A stretch of 64,000 nt of DNA from Coriobacteriaceae bacterium (GTDB lineage Bacteria; Actinomycetota; Coriobacteriia; Coriobacteriales; Coriobacteriaceae), in assembly GCA_902363125.1 (NCBI GenBank), contig CABIZD010000005.1, positions 62,001 to 126,000 on the forward strand, given 5' to 3'. The translations under genes and the position numbers were made by a program. Below, piece by piece: positions 7,695-15,496 of this stretch. The notes under the pieces are model-generated. The model saw only the letters and a program-made list of their open reading frames with translations. It was not told the origin of the DNA and searched no databases. Position 1 is the stretch's first letter. Every line of letters starts with the position of its first letter.

Positions 7695-8774
7695 ATGCTT
7701 AGGATCGGTCTTCTTACCAGTGGCGGCGATTGCCAAGCGCTCAACGCCACCATGCGCGGCATTGTCAAAACGCTTATGACCAATAGCGAAGAACCTATCG
7801 AGATCTATGGCTTTGAGGACGGCTACCAGGGCCTTATCTACAGCAGGTTCCGCGTCATGTCGCCCGCCGATTTTAGCGGCATCCTCACCCGCGGCGGCAC
7901 CATCCTGGGCACGAGCCGCACACCGTTCAAGCGTCTGGACATTCCCGAGGCCGATGGCGTCGAGAAGGTGCCGGCGATGGTCCACACCTATCACAAGCTG
8001 CAGCTCGACTGCCTGTTTATGCTGGGCGGCAACGGCTCCACCAAGACTGCCAACCGCCTGCGCGAAGAGGGCCTCAACGTTATCGCCCTGCCCAAGACCA
8101 TCGATAACGACACCTGGGGCACCGAGATGACGTTTGGCTTTACGAGCGCTATCGACGTCGCCACCAAGTGCATCGACGACATCCACACCACCGCTTCGAG
8201 CCATGGGCGCGTGTTCGTCATCGAGATCATGGGCCACAAGGTTGGCTGGATCCCGCTGTACGCCGGCGTCGCGGGCGGCGCGGACGTCATCCTGATTCCC
8301 GAGATCCCCTACGACATGGATAACGTCATCAAGACCATCGAGCATCGCATGGAGACCGGCAGCCGCTTTACCATCGTAGCCGTCGCCGAGGGTGCTATCT
8401 CCAAGGAGGACGCGGCGCTGTCCAAGAAGGAGTACAAGAAGAAGCTCGCCGAGCGTACGAGCCCGTCAATCGTGTACGACATCGCCAAGGAGATTGAGGC
8501 CAAGACCGGTCGCGAGACCCGCGTCGCCATCCCCGGCCACACGCAGCGCGGCGGTCAGCCCGACGCCCAGGACCGCATCTTTGCGACCCAGTGCGGCGTC
8601 GAGGCAGCGCTTGGCTGCCTGCGCGGCGAGTTTGGCTACATGATTGCCCTGCGTGACGGCAAGATGTGCCACATGCCGCTCGAGGAGGTCGCCGGCAAGC
8701 TCAAGTATGTCGATCCCCAGAGCGATCTGGTGCGCGAGGCCAAGGCGTTGGGCATCAGCTTCGGCGACGAATAG
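7695..8774 (+). CDS. pfkA: 6-phosphofructokinase, mixed-substrate (group III) type
   Basis: Phosphorylates fructose 6-phosphate in glycolysis. The 359-residue protein shows TSGGDCQALNA at 8-18, GGNGS at 111-115 and PKTIDND at 133-139 with catalytic Asp137 and Asp139. The residues that separate donors are mixed: Gly at the second key position of GGNGS, as in ATP enzymes, but Lys134 in PKTIDND, as in pyrophosphate-dependent or group III enzymes; ATP-type PfkA has PGTIDND. Asn113 replaces the Asp of GGDGS. This combination is typical of a clade seen in clostridia and actinobacteria, usually called ATP-PFK, so the donor needs an assay. A GGAAGGA ribosome binding site precedes the ATG. Confidence 0.9.
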   Translation: MLRIGLLTSGGDCQALNATMRGIVKTLMTNSEEPIEIYGFEDGYQGLIYSRFRVMSPADFSGILTRGGTILGTSRTPFKRLDIPEADGVEKVPAMVHTYHKLQLDCLFMLGGNGSTKTANRLREEGLNVIALPKTIDNDTWGTEMTFGFTSAIDVATKCIDDIHTTASSHGRVFVIEIMGHKVGWIPLYAGVAGGADVILIPEIPYDMDNVIKTIEHRMETGSRFTIVAVAEGAISKEDAALSKKEYKKKLAERTSPSIVYDIAKEIEAKTGRETRVAIPGHTQRGGQPDAQDRIFATQCGVEAALGCLRGEFGYMIALRDGKMCHMPLEEVAGKLKYVDPQSDLVREAKALGISFGDE

Positions 8775-8922
8775 CCTCGGCCGAAATCCATCCCATCGGG
8801 CCCTCCGACCCCGCCCGACGTATTTCGATTTGGCTCCTCCCTTGACTCCGTCAAAGGTCGCCAATCGAAATCGTCGGGCGGGGTCGGAGGGCCCTGCGTT
8901 TACATACTCGCCGAGGCTATTC
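8769..8922. repeat. nested palindrome after phosphofructokinase
   Basis: Outer arms GAATAGCCTCGGC (8769-8781) and its complement (8910-8922) enclose a 23-base arm at 8798-8820 that pairs with 8872-8894. The left outer arm includes the stop codon of the phosphofructokinase gene. The middle, about 8821-8871, carries a further imperfect hairpin (TATTTCGATTTGG with CCAATCGAAATCG). The 433-base gap from 8775 to 9207 holds only this, a family A repeat and the upstream region of the XRE gene. Confidence 0.75.
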
Positions 8923-8956
8923 ATCTTCTTGCTGCGGGTGCCTGGTCTGAAATTCA

Positions 8957-9021
8957 GTTGCGGTGAAATAGTTCCTGCTTAGTCCGCAAATGGCTGAATC
9001 CAAAAACTATTCCACCGCAAC
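8957..9021. repeat. dispersed palindromic repeat, family A, copy 2
   Basis: GTTGCGGTGAAATAGTT at 8957-8973 pairs with AACTATTCCACCGCAAC at 9005-9021 with one mismatch. The mismatch is identical in the copy at 27718, so these two are closer to each other than to copy 1. Confidence 0.8.
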
Positions 9022-9207
9022 TTACTGAGTGGGGGCTCTTGGCTGCTACTTGCACTGACATTTGTCCTGAAATGGCTGGTCGTTAGGGATTGCTACCGAT
9101 AGTTGCGGTAGGGTTGGGGCAGATTCTAACTAGAAATGGTGGTCGCTACCGGTTGTTCTCGGCATACTCGGCTCATTCGATTCGACCATCAAACGAAAGG
9201 AACCACC

Positions 9208-10128
9208 ATGGATCTTGCGATGGCACAGCGGCTCGTTGATCGCCGCAAGGCTGCCGGGCTTTCTCAGGAGGCGCTTGCTGCTCAGCTGGGCGTAAGCCGC
9301 CAGGCTGTTAGTAAATGGGAGCGCAGCGAGTCCTCACCCGATACTGATAACCTCATTGCGCTCGCCGCGTTGTATGGCGTGTCGTTGGACGAGCTGCTAT
9401 ACGGGGAAGCGGACAACGATGCCGACGACCTGGAAGACGGTAGCGCCGACACCGAGACGGCGGATGTGGCTGACGAGGCTGAGGATTCTGCCGAGCACGC
9501 CGATTGCGGTGACAAACCACTTGTCGATATTTCCCTCGCGCGCGGTATCCACGTCATTGATCCCAATAAAGGCGAGGAAGTCCATGTTGGTTGGAGCGGC
9601 ATCCATGTGACCAACGAGCGCAAGGGCGAAGAGGTGCATGTGGGGCCGGGCGGCGTGCATATCGATACGCTTGAGGACGATGGACATAGCGTGCGCACCA
9701 ATGACGACGGCACCGTCACCATCGACGGCGAGACGTTTTCCAGCTGGAAAGAAGCGCACGACAAGCTCGACCATCATGGCAAGCATTTCCACACCAAGCT
9801 CGGACGCGCGTGGAACAAGTTTCCCTTTCCCGCAGTGGTTGCCCTCGCCTATCTGGCGCTTGGCATCATCTGCAGCGCATGGTCCATGGGGCTCTTCCTC
9901 GTCTTTTTGATTCCCGTTTACTACGCGATTGGTGACTTTATCGATCGGCGCCACCTGTCTAAGCTGATCGAGGTCATCTACCCGGCAGCCGCCATCGCTT
10001 GGTTCCTCTACATGTGGCTCTGTTTGGGACAGCCCCATCCTGCATGGATCATCCTCATCACGATTCCCATCGTAAAGGCGCTCATGCGCTGGTGCCGCAA
10101 ACAATGGAAGTGCCGCAAACAGGCCTAA
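9208..10128 (+). CDS. XRE-family regulator with duplicated beta motif and C-terminal membrane segments
   Basis: 306 residues. Residues 6-61 are a classic XRE helix-turn-helix (GLSQEALAAQLGVSRQAVSKWE). A very acidic linker follows (65-100). Residues 113-148 contain two back-to-back 18-residue units, each with the pattern GIHV....KGEEVHVG, followed by a third partial GVHID. About 205-225, 226-242, 256-273 and 278-290 are hydrophobic and likely cross the membrane. It is therefore probably a membrane-tethered DNA-binding protein. The start at 9208 has GAAAGGA upstream; an in-frame ATG at 9136 lacks one. Target and signal are unknown, and it has no obvious operon partner. Confidence 0.75.
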   Translation: MDLAMAQRLVDRRKAAGLSQEALAAQLGVSRQAVSKWERSESSPDTDNLIALAALYGVSLDELLYGEADNDADDLEDGSADTETADVADEAEDSAEHADCGDKPLVDISLARGIHVIDPNKGEEVHVGWSGIHVTNERKGEEVHVGPGGVHIDTLEDDGHSVRTNDDGTVTIDGETFSSWKEAHDKLDHHGKHFHTKLGRAWNKFPFPAVVALAYLALGIICSAWSMGLFLVFLIPVYYAIGDFIDRRHLSKLIEVIYPAAAIAWFLYMWLCLGQPHPAWIILITIPIVKALMRWCRKQWKCRKQA

Positions 10129-10160
10129 ACCGCCCCAACCAGCCAGCGCCAAACAGTCCG

Positions 10161-10176
10161 TATATCACCGCAACTT
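10161..10176. repeat. half copy of palindromic repeat family A
   Basis: TATATCACCGCAACTT matches the right arm of family A (as at 1536-1553) but no left arm is present nearby, so this looks like a truncated remnant downstream of the XRE gene. Confidence 0.55.
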
Positions 10177-10238
10177 ACAAACAACTGGGTCAGTTCCGGC
10201 ACGGAGATTAGCATTGAGCTGACCGCGTGCCAAGAAAA

Positions 10239-10378
10239 GGGCCCATTTACTACGTTTAACTCGAGAGGGCCGACCATACCCGCCTTTTCCGAAAATTGGC
10301 AAGCCCTCTACCTGCGGTTTTAATTTCATAATCTTTGTCATGGTCGAGGGTGCGGTAGCAAACGTAGTAGATAGGCCC
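10239..10378. repeat. 140-base inverted repeat in a non-coding gap
   Basis: GGGCCCATTTACTACGTTT at 10239-10257 and its complement at 10360-10378 match at 17 of 19 positions. The inside is not coding on either strand with any recognisable start. It fills most of the 378-base gap from 10129 to 10506 and may be a small mobile or structured element. Confidence 0.55.
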
Positions 10379-10506
10379 GCTTTGTGGCATACGACCCATT
10401 CAAGCCCAATCTCGAAGGCTAAAGAGAGCCTCTCATCCACGCCTGCGAGCGAAAACCAAATAGAATGAAAGGCAAATGGAAAGCCCGTTTGACGAGCGGA
10501 GGACAT

Positions 10507-10827
10507 ATGCGCGACGTAGCCGAAAGCGACTGGAAGCTGTTTAAGAAAATGCTTCCTCAATGGCAAGAACGTTATATGGAAAAGCTCATCGGCCAGTACG
10601 TTGAGATGCTGAACGGCGACAGTGAAGCGTCCAGTAGATTTTGGGCACTAGAAGAGCGCCTCAATAGAGACAAGCTGTCCTCAGGCGTAATTGCAAACGA
10701 CATTCGCCGCAGCACAATGCACCGCGAGATAGCCAATTTGCTTATCGACAGCGTGATCACCCTTGACGACCTTGACGGTTTTACCGAGGACATTAAGAGC
10801 TATGCGCAACACTGGATTGGCCAGTAA
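10507..10827 (+). CDS. conserved small protein of unknown function
   Basis: 106 residues if translation begins at the ATG at 10507, five bases behind GGAG; an in-frame ATG at 10465 has no ribosome binding site. The sequence is helical and charged, with DWKLFKKMLPQWQERYMEKL near the start and RFWALEERLNRDK, DIRRSTMHREIANLL and VITLDDLDGFTEDIK after it. I recognise this pattern as a small family common in gut Firmicutes and Actinobacteria, sometimes labelled a multidrug transporter in error; it has no membrane segment. Its function is unknown. It is not in an operon. Confidence 0.65.
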   Translation: MRDVAESDWKLFKKMLPQWQERYMEKLIGQYVEMLNGDSEASSRFWALEERLNRDKLSSGVIANDIRRSTMHREIANLLIDSVITLDDLDGFTEDIKSYAQHWIGQ

Positions 10828-10860
10828 GAGCACTGAACGACAGACATCCCCAGCAAAACG

Positions 10861-10902
10861 GGGCAAACGCCGGGCCACCTAATGGTTGTCCGGCGTTTGC
10901 CC
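10861..10902. terminator. perfect 13-base hairpin after the small protein gene
   Basis: GGGCAAACGCCGG at 10861-10873 pairs with its complement at 10890-10902 and leads directly into a family B repeat. Together they separate two genes that converge. Confidence 0.55.
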
Positions 10903-10943
10903 AGATAAAACCTGCCAAAATAAACCTGTCCCTTTTTGGCAGG
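10899..10943. repeat. dispersed palindromic repeat, family B, copy 3
   Basis: Full copy with arms AACCTGCCAAAA and TTTTTGGCAGG. It ends immediately before the stop codon of the FtsX-type permease gene on the minus strand, as copy 2 does for the M18 gene. Confidence 0.85.
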
Positions 10944-13709
10944 CTACTCGGCGCTCTTGAGGGCGCCGACCATGTCGATCTTATTGAGGGTGCGATTGGT
11001 AGCGAGGTTGACGATGATCGTAAAGCCGAAGGAAAGCACCACGGCGAGCACATAGCTCAGCGGCTCGACCTCGACGTCAAAGTACAGCGACGGCATCTGC
11101 AAAATGTAGGTAAAGCTCTCGGCCAGCAAGCCGCCCAGCGGCACGCCCAGCGCAGCGCCGATCGCTGTGAGGATCAACGTCTCCTTGTTGACGTAGTGAT
11201 GCACCTCGCCACGGCGGAAGCCCAGCACCTTGATGGTCGCCAGCTCGCGTTCGCGCTCCGAAATATTCGTATTAGACAGCGTAAACACCACCACAAACGA
11301 CAGGCACGCCGCCATAAAGGTCACGAGCACCACGACCGAATTGATAATCGTAAAGTTCGCCTCATAGTTTTCCCAATGCTCGGCCGTACTCGAAATTGTG
11401 AGCCAACCGTCACTCTTAAGCTTCTTGCTAAACGCAATCTGGTCGGCCGACGAACCCTTAAGCAGCACAAAGACGCCGTTAAGGCGTGCACTTCGACCGA
11501 ACGCGCGCTCATAGGTGCCCTGCGTCATGTAAAGCGTGTTGCCAAGATAGTTGAGCGAGATGTCGCTGACTTTGACCTTGGCAACATTGAGCGACGAATC
11601 CTGGACGTGAGCCGTGTCACCCGGCTTGATCCCCAGGACCAGCTGAGAGCTCTTGCTCAAATACACGTCTCCGTCACGCAGGGCGAGCGGTTCTTTGGAC
11701 TCATCCTCCAGGCGCACGTAATCGCCCAAGTCACCCGTGCGGTCGTCGGGAATCACGATGAGCTGCACGGTCTCGCTCTTGCCGCCAAACGTAAAGGTGA
11801 CGTTGTCGGTCATAATCGGCAGGGTCGAGGTCACCGTCACGTTGGAATCATTGGCCGTGCTGCGCTCATCCAATGCCGCGCACGTCTGCGAAAAATCGTC
11901 GGGATTGGCGACCGCCAGCAAGTCATAGCGCGTGATATGCCCGTACTGTTTGGGCGAAAGCGCCACCGACGTGTCGCGAATTCCCATACCGCAAATCACG
12001 AGCGCCGTGCAGCCGGCGATGCCAAAGATGGTCATAAAGGCGCGCTTTTTGTAGCGGAATAGGTTGCGTGCAGCGACCTTGTTCAAAAAGCCCATGCGGT
12101 GCCAGATAAAGCCGATGCGCTCGAGCAGAATGCGCGAGCCGGCGCGCGGAGCCTTGGGGCGCATGAGCGAGGCTGGGGTCTCGGCCATCTCGTGGCGGCA
12201 GGCGATAATCGTGGCGCCCACTACGCCCACGGCAAACAGCGCTACCGACACGAGTGATGACACGATGTCGTACGAAAGTAGCATCTGGGGCAGCGAGTAC
12301 ATGTCGTCGAACACCGTAAACAAGAACAGCGGCAGACCCACAAATCCAATGATATTGCCGAGCACGCCACCGATCAGACACGCCCACAGCGAGTAGTCCA
12401 CATATTTGGACAGGATACGCCCGCGTGAATAGCCGAGCGCCTTGTACAGGCCAATAAGCGTGCGCTCCTCCTCGACCATGCGGGTGGCGGTGGTGAGGCT
12501 GATAAGCACGGCGACGATAAAGAAGATGAACGGAAACACCGTGGCGATGGCCTCGATCGAAGAACTATCGCTCTCGACGCTCGAGTAGCTTGCGATATTG
12601 CCGCGGTCCTGGATGTACCAGGTGCATTCGCCCAGGTCAGAGAGCTCGGCGCGGGCATCGGCAAACTGCTGGTCGGCGGCGGCGCGGCGCTGGTCCAGGT
12701 CGGCTTGCGCCTGCGCACGCTCGTCGCTGCCCTCGGCCATGCGATTGATGTTGTCCTGCTCGATCCCAAAGACCATATTCGCCTGACGCTCAGCCGCGTC
12801 CAAGCTCGCCGGTGTGTCGACCGTCAGCTCCTGAGTGCGCGCCTTCTCACGCTCCTCGCGGATCTTCTCGATATTGCCCTTGACCTCATTGATCTTTGCC
12901 GAGTAGGCATCCGAATAGGAGTTGAGGCTCTTGGCTCCCTCGACGACCACGTGGACAGCGGAGTAGGAAGAAGATGTCGCGGCATCCTCGCTCACGTAGA
13001 ACTTGTAGTCCGCAGTCGAAGCAGCGCGAAAGGCGTTGACTGTCGAGTCGGAGCTCACGTCGGTGGGATCGAAAACCTCGGCCGTGATGGTGTAGTCCCC
13101 ATCGGCAAACTGGTCCTTGGCGCTTTGGTTCGACGAGCTCGCATCGTTGGCGGCAAAGCTCACCGTATCGCCGAGCTTTTTGCCCGAAGCCTTCAAAAAA
13201 CGTGAGGTCACTGCCACTTCGCCCGAAGTCTCGGGCAGCTCGCCGCGTACTAGCACCGGTTGGTCAATATTCTCCTTGGAGAGGCTCTGCACGACGACAC
13301 GCTCGCGCGTCGTACCCACGGCGGTATAGGCGGTCTCGGTATAGATGCCCTCGGCCGTCTCGACGCCATCGACCTCTTGGATCGCGGCAAGATCGTCATC
13401 GGTCAGACCATAGGTCGACTGCACGTTGATGTCATAAACATTCTGCTGGTCAAAGTAAGCGTCGACCGAATCGCACAAGTCCTCGCACCCCGCTTTGAGG
13501 CCGCACATCACGCTCACACCGAGCGCGGTGATGACCACGATGGATAAGAAGCGCTTAAGACTGCCTCGGATTGTGCGGTAGATGCCACGGCGAAACACCG
13601 TCGGCACCATATCGTTTGAGCTTTGGGCGGTGCGGTAGGTCGTAAAATCCTGCTCGCGCTCCGTGTTCTGCGCGTCGCGGCGCTGGCTGTTTTGGCGGTC
13701 CTGGTCCAT
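10944..13709 (-). CDS. FtsX/MacB-type ABC transporter permease
   Basis: 921 residues with the duplicated FtsX layout: a first membrane helix near 45-65, a long extracytoplasmic part (about 70-385) that includes a charged coiled-coil stretch around 275-370, a group of three helices (about 385-510), and a second extracytoplasmic domain followed by three C-terminal helices ending MVGALKSAE. Such permeases pair with a LolD/MacB-type ATPase and move lipids, lipoproteins or peptides, or act as mechanotransmitters. The ATPase gene lies just upstream. I chose the ATG at 13709; a GTG at 13721 overlapping the ATPase stop is also possible. The cargo is unknown. Confidence 0.85.
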   Translation of the reverse strand: MDQDRQNSQRRDAQNTEREQDFTTYRTAQSSNDMVPTVFRRGIYRTIRGSLKRFLSIVVITALGVSVMCGLKAGCEDLCDSVDAYFDQQNVYDINVQSTYGLTDDDLAAIQEVDGVETAEGIYTETAYTAVGTTRERVVVQSLSKENIDQPVLVRGELPETSGEVAVTSRFLKASGKKLGDTVSFAANDASSSNQSAKDQFADGDYTITAEVFDPTDVSSDSTVNAFRAASTADYKFYVSEDAATSSSYSAVHVVVEGAKSLNSYSDAYSAKINEVKGNIEKIREEREKARTQELTVDTPASLDAAERQANMVFGIEQDNINRMAEGSDERAQAQADLDQRRAAADQQFADARAELSDLGECTWYIQDRGNIASYSSVESDSSSIEAIATVFPFIFFIVAVLISLTTATRMVEEERTLIGLYKALGYSRGRILSKYVDYSLWACLIGGVLGNIIGFVGLPLFLFTVFDDMYSLPQMLLSYDIVSSLVSVALFAVGVVGATIIACRHEMAETPASLMRPKAPRAGSRILLERIGFIWHRMGFLNKVAARNLFRYKKRAFMTIFGIAGCTALVICGMGIRDTSVALSPKQYGHITRYDLLAVANPDDFSQTCAALDERSTANDSNVTVTSTLPIMTDNVTFTFGGKSETVQLIVIPDDRTGDLGDYVRLEDESKEPLALRDGDVYLSKSSQLVLGIKPGDTAHVQDSSLNVAKVKVSDISLNYLGNTLYMTQGTYERAFGRSARLNGVFVLLKGSSADQIAFSKKLKSDGWLTISSTAEHWENYEANFTIINSVVVLVTFMAACLSFVVVFTLSNTNISERERELATIKVLGFRRGEVHHYVNKETLILTAIGAALGVPLGGLLAESFTYILQMPSLYFDVEVEPLSYVLAVVLSFGFTIIVNLATNRTLNKIDMVGALKSAE

Positions 13710-13714
13710 GGGCG

Positions 13715-14416
13715 CTACCACTCGATCGTCTCGATAGGCACGGGATTTTGCTGGACCGTCTCGCTCTCCACGCGGCCGCTCTTAAAGCGGATCAGGCGGT
13801 CGGCCATGGGCGCCAGCGCGGAGTTGTGAGTGATGATAATGACCGTAATGCCCTGCTTGCGACAGGTGTCCTGCAACAACTGCAAGATCTGCTTGCCAGT
13901 TTTGTAGTCGAGTGCACCCGTGGGCTCGTCACACAAAAGCAGCTTGGGGTTCTTGGCCAGTGCGCGAGCAATGGACACGCGCTGCTGCTCGCCGCCCGAA
14001 AGCTGCGCCGGAAAGTTGGCGAGGCGCTCGCCCAGGCCAACCTGGCGAAGCGTCTGTTCGGCATCGAGCGAATCGGGGCAGATCTGAGCTGCGAGCTCGA
14101 CGTTTTCGAGCGCCGTCAGGTTGGGAACCAGATTGTAGAACTGGAAGACAAAGCCGACGTCGGCGCGGCGGTATTCCACGAGCTGTGCCTCGTTGGCGGA
14201 GCTCACGTCGCGCCCGTCCACCGTCACGGTGCCGGAGGTCGCCGTGTCCATGCCGCCCAGAATGTTGAGGGCCGTGGTCTTGCCGGCACCCGAAGCACCC
14301 AAAATGATGGCGAGCTCACCGCGCTCGACCGTAAAGCTCGCGCCGTCGAGCGCATGAATGCGGGCGTCGCCCTCGCCGTATGCCTTGATGACGTCTTTGA
14401 ATTCGATATAGGCCAT
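13715..14416 (-). CDS. ABC transporter ATP-binding protein, LolD/MacB type
   Basis: 233-residue ATPase with Walker [10 protein letters not shown], signature [15 protein letters not shown] and Walker [13 protein letters not shown]; the [20 protein letters not shown] stretch is typical of the LolD/MacB/FtsE branch. It couples ATP hydrolysis to the FtsX-type permease encoded directly downstream, with stop and start only a few bases apart. No sensor kinase pair is nearby, so it is not a classical Bce antibiotic-response module. The ATG at 14416 is the only suitable start. A family B repeat lies about 55 bases upstream. Confidence 0.9.
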   Translation of the reverse strand: MAYIEFKDVIKAYGEGDARIHALDGASFTVERGELAIILGASGAGKTTALNILGGMDTATSGTVTVDGRDVSSANEAQLVEYRRADVGFVFQFYNLVPNLTALENVELAAQICPDSLDAEQTLRQVGLGERLANFPAQLSGGEQQRVSIARALAKNPKLLLCDEPTGALDYKTGKQILQLLQDTCRKQGITVIIITHNSALAPMADRLIRFKSGRVESETVQQNPVPIETIEW

Positions 14417-14469
14417 CGATTAATTCCCATCTGGTCGGATAACTCTTTAGTATTACCCATTTCGCACCC

Positions 14470-14512
14470 ACCAAAAAGGGACAGGTTTATTTTGGCAGGT
14501 TTTATATGGGGA
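14470..14512. repeat. dispersed palindromic repeat, family B, copy 4 (reverse orientation)
   Basis: Reads as the reverse complement of the other copies, with the arms CCAAAAAGG and TTTTGGCAGGTTTTAT. It lies upstream of the ABC ATPase, not behind a gene, which argues against family B being only a terminator. Confidence 0.8.
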
Positions 14513-14617
14513 AACGGCAGCTATAGGCGAGGCGCCGGGGAGGCCGAGAAATCATCGACGGGGTCAGGCCGACCGCCAAGCACAACGCACACATCTCAAT
14601 CTGTCAGCCAAATCATT

Positions 14618-14646
14618 CGAACAGCTGTTCGTTTCTATGATATGAT
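14618..14646 (+). promoter_or_regulatory. LexA-like box and -10 element upstream of the GyrI-like gene
   Basis: CGAACAGCTGTTCG at 14618-14631 is a perfect 14-base palindrome with the GAAC-N4-GTTC form of Gram-positive and actinobacterial LexA boxes. A -10-like TATGAT follows at 14636 or 14641. The site would overlap the -35 region and so block transcription when occupied. Confidence 0.55.
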
Positions 14647-14687
14647 TCGACTATCTAAGCAGGCCAATACGCAGAAAGGCGGCCAAC

Positions 14688-15326
14688 ATGGCGTTCGACT
14701 TTAAGAAGGAATGCAAGGAACTCTACAAACCTGCAAGCAAGCCGAGTATCGTAACTGTCCCGCCTATGAGCTACGTTGCCGTTCGCGGAAAGGGCGACCC
14801 AAATACCGAAGGTGGCGAGTATCAAAACGCCCTGCCGCTTCTTTACGGCATCGCCTATACCGTCAAGATGTCGAAGAAAGGCTCAAGGAGTATCGAGGGC
14901 TATTTCGACTTTGTGGTACCGCCGCTCGAGGGTTTCTGGTGGCAAGAGTCCCCGAGCGGCGACATCGATTATGTACACAAGGACAATTTCAACTTTATCT
15001 CGTGCATCCGCCTGCCTGATTTCGTCACCCGAGATGACTTTGACTGGGCAGTCGCGGAAGCCACGACCAAAAAGAAACTGGACTTTTCCGCCGTCGAACT
15101 GCTTAAAGTTGACGAGGGTCTCTGCGTTCAATGCATGCACACCGGGCCCTACGACAACGAACCGGCGACCGTAGACGCTATGCATGAATACACGACCGAG
15201 CTGGGCTATGTTCCCGACTTCTCAGACACCCGTTTACATCACGAAATCTATCTCTCCGATCCACGCAAATGCGCACCGGAGAAACTTAAGACCGTGGTTC
15301 GTCATCCTATCAAGCGCGCTGAATAG
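14688..15326 (+). CDS. GyrI-like small-molecule-binding domain protein
   Basis: 212 residues that match the GyrI-like/SOUL-like small-molecule-binding fold: the opening PSIVTVPPMSYVAVRGKGDPN, then GGEYQNALPLLYGIAYTVK, a GFWWQ aromatic patch and CVQCMHTGPYDNEPATVDAM near the end. This stand-alone version without an AraC-type DNA-binding domain is common in Firmicutes and Actinobacteria. E. coli GyrI (SbmC) is a LexA-controlled protein that protects gyrase; the palindrome upstream here suggests damage control too, but protein homology alone does not show gyrase inhibition. Some members hydrolyse cyclopropanoids. Translation starts at the ATG at 14688 behind GAAAGG. Confidence 0.75.
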   Translation: MAFDFKKECKELYKPASKPSIVTVPPMSYVAVRGKGDPNTEGGEYQNALPLLYGIAYTVKMSKKGSRSIEGYFDFVVPPLEGFWWQESPSGDIDYVHKDNFNFISCIRLPDFVTRDDFDWAVAEATTKKKLDFSAVELLKVDEGLCVQCMHTGPYDNEPATVDAMHEYTTELGYVPDFSDTRLHHEIYLSDPRKCAPEKLKTVVRHPIKRAE

Positions 15327-15399
15327 CGTGGGGCGTCATTTCACGCGCTAGGTTTTAAGCCAGCCAACCAGCCGCCTCCTAGGCCGTCCGGTAATTATC

Positions 15400-15482
15400 T
15401 TGACGCGGCCCGTCGCATCTTATAAGTTTGTTTTGCTAAAGCTGGAAAGCCTCTCAACGATGCGCAACTCCAGCTCTTTTTC
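15400..15482 (+). promoter_or_regulatory. promoter-like elements and terminator-like leader hairpin before the CLC gene
   Basis: TTGACG (15400-15405) and TATAAG (15421-15426) stand 15 bases apart, a short spacing for a sigma-70-type promoter. Right after the expected start point AGCTGGA (15440-15446) can pair with TCCAGCT (15469-15475), followed by CTTTTTCT. This is the shape of a Rho-independent terminator placed ahead of the coding region, so the gene may be controlled by attenuation. Confidence 0.45.
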
Positions 15483-15496
15483 TATCAAGAGAGCAA

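Noticed and set aside
10165-10566. Minus-strand ORF of 133 codons over the small gene and the inverted repeat
   Set aside because: It crosses a palindrome and the start of the plus-strand gene, has no ribosome binding site and resembles no family.
15340-15496. Fluoride riboswitch before the CLC gene
   Set aside because: The conserved GATG and CTGATG-type segments of the crcB motif are absent; only a simple hairpin with a T run is visible.
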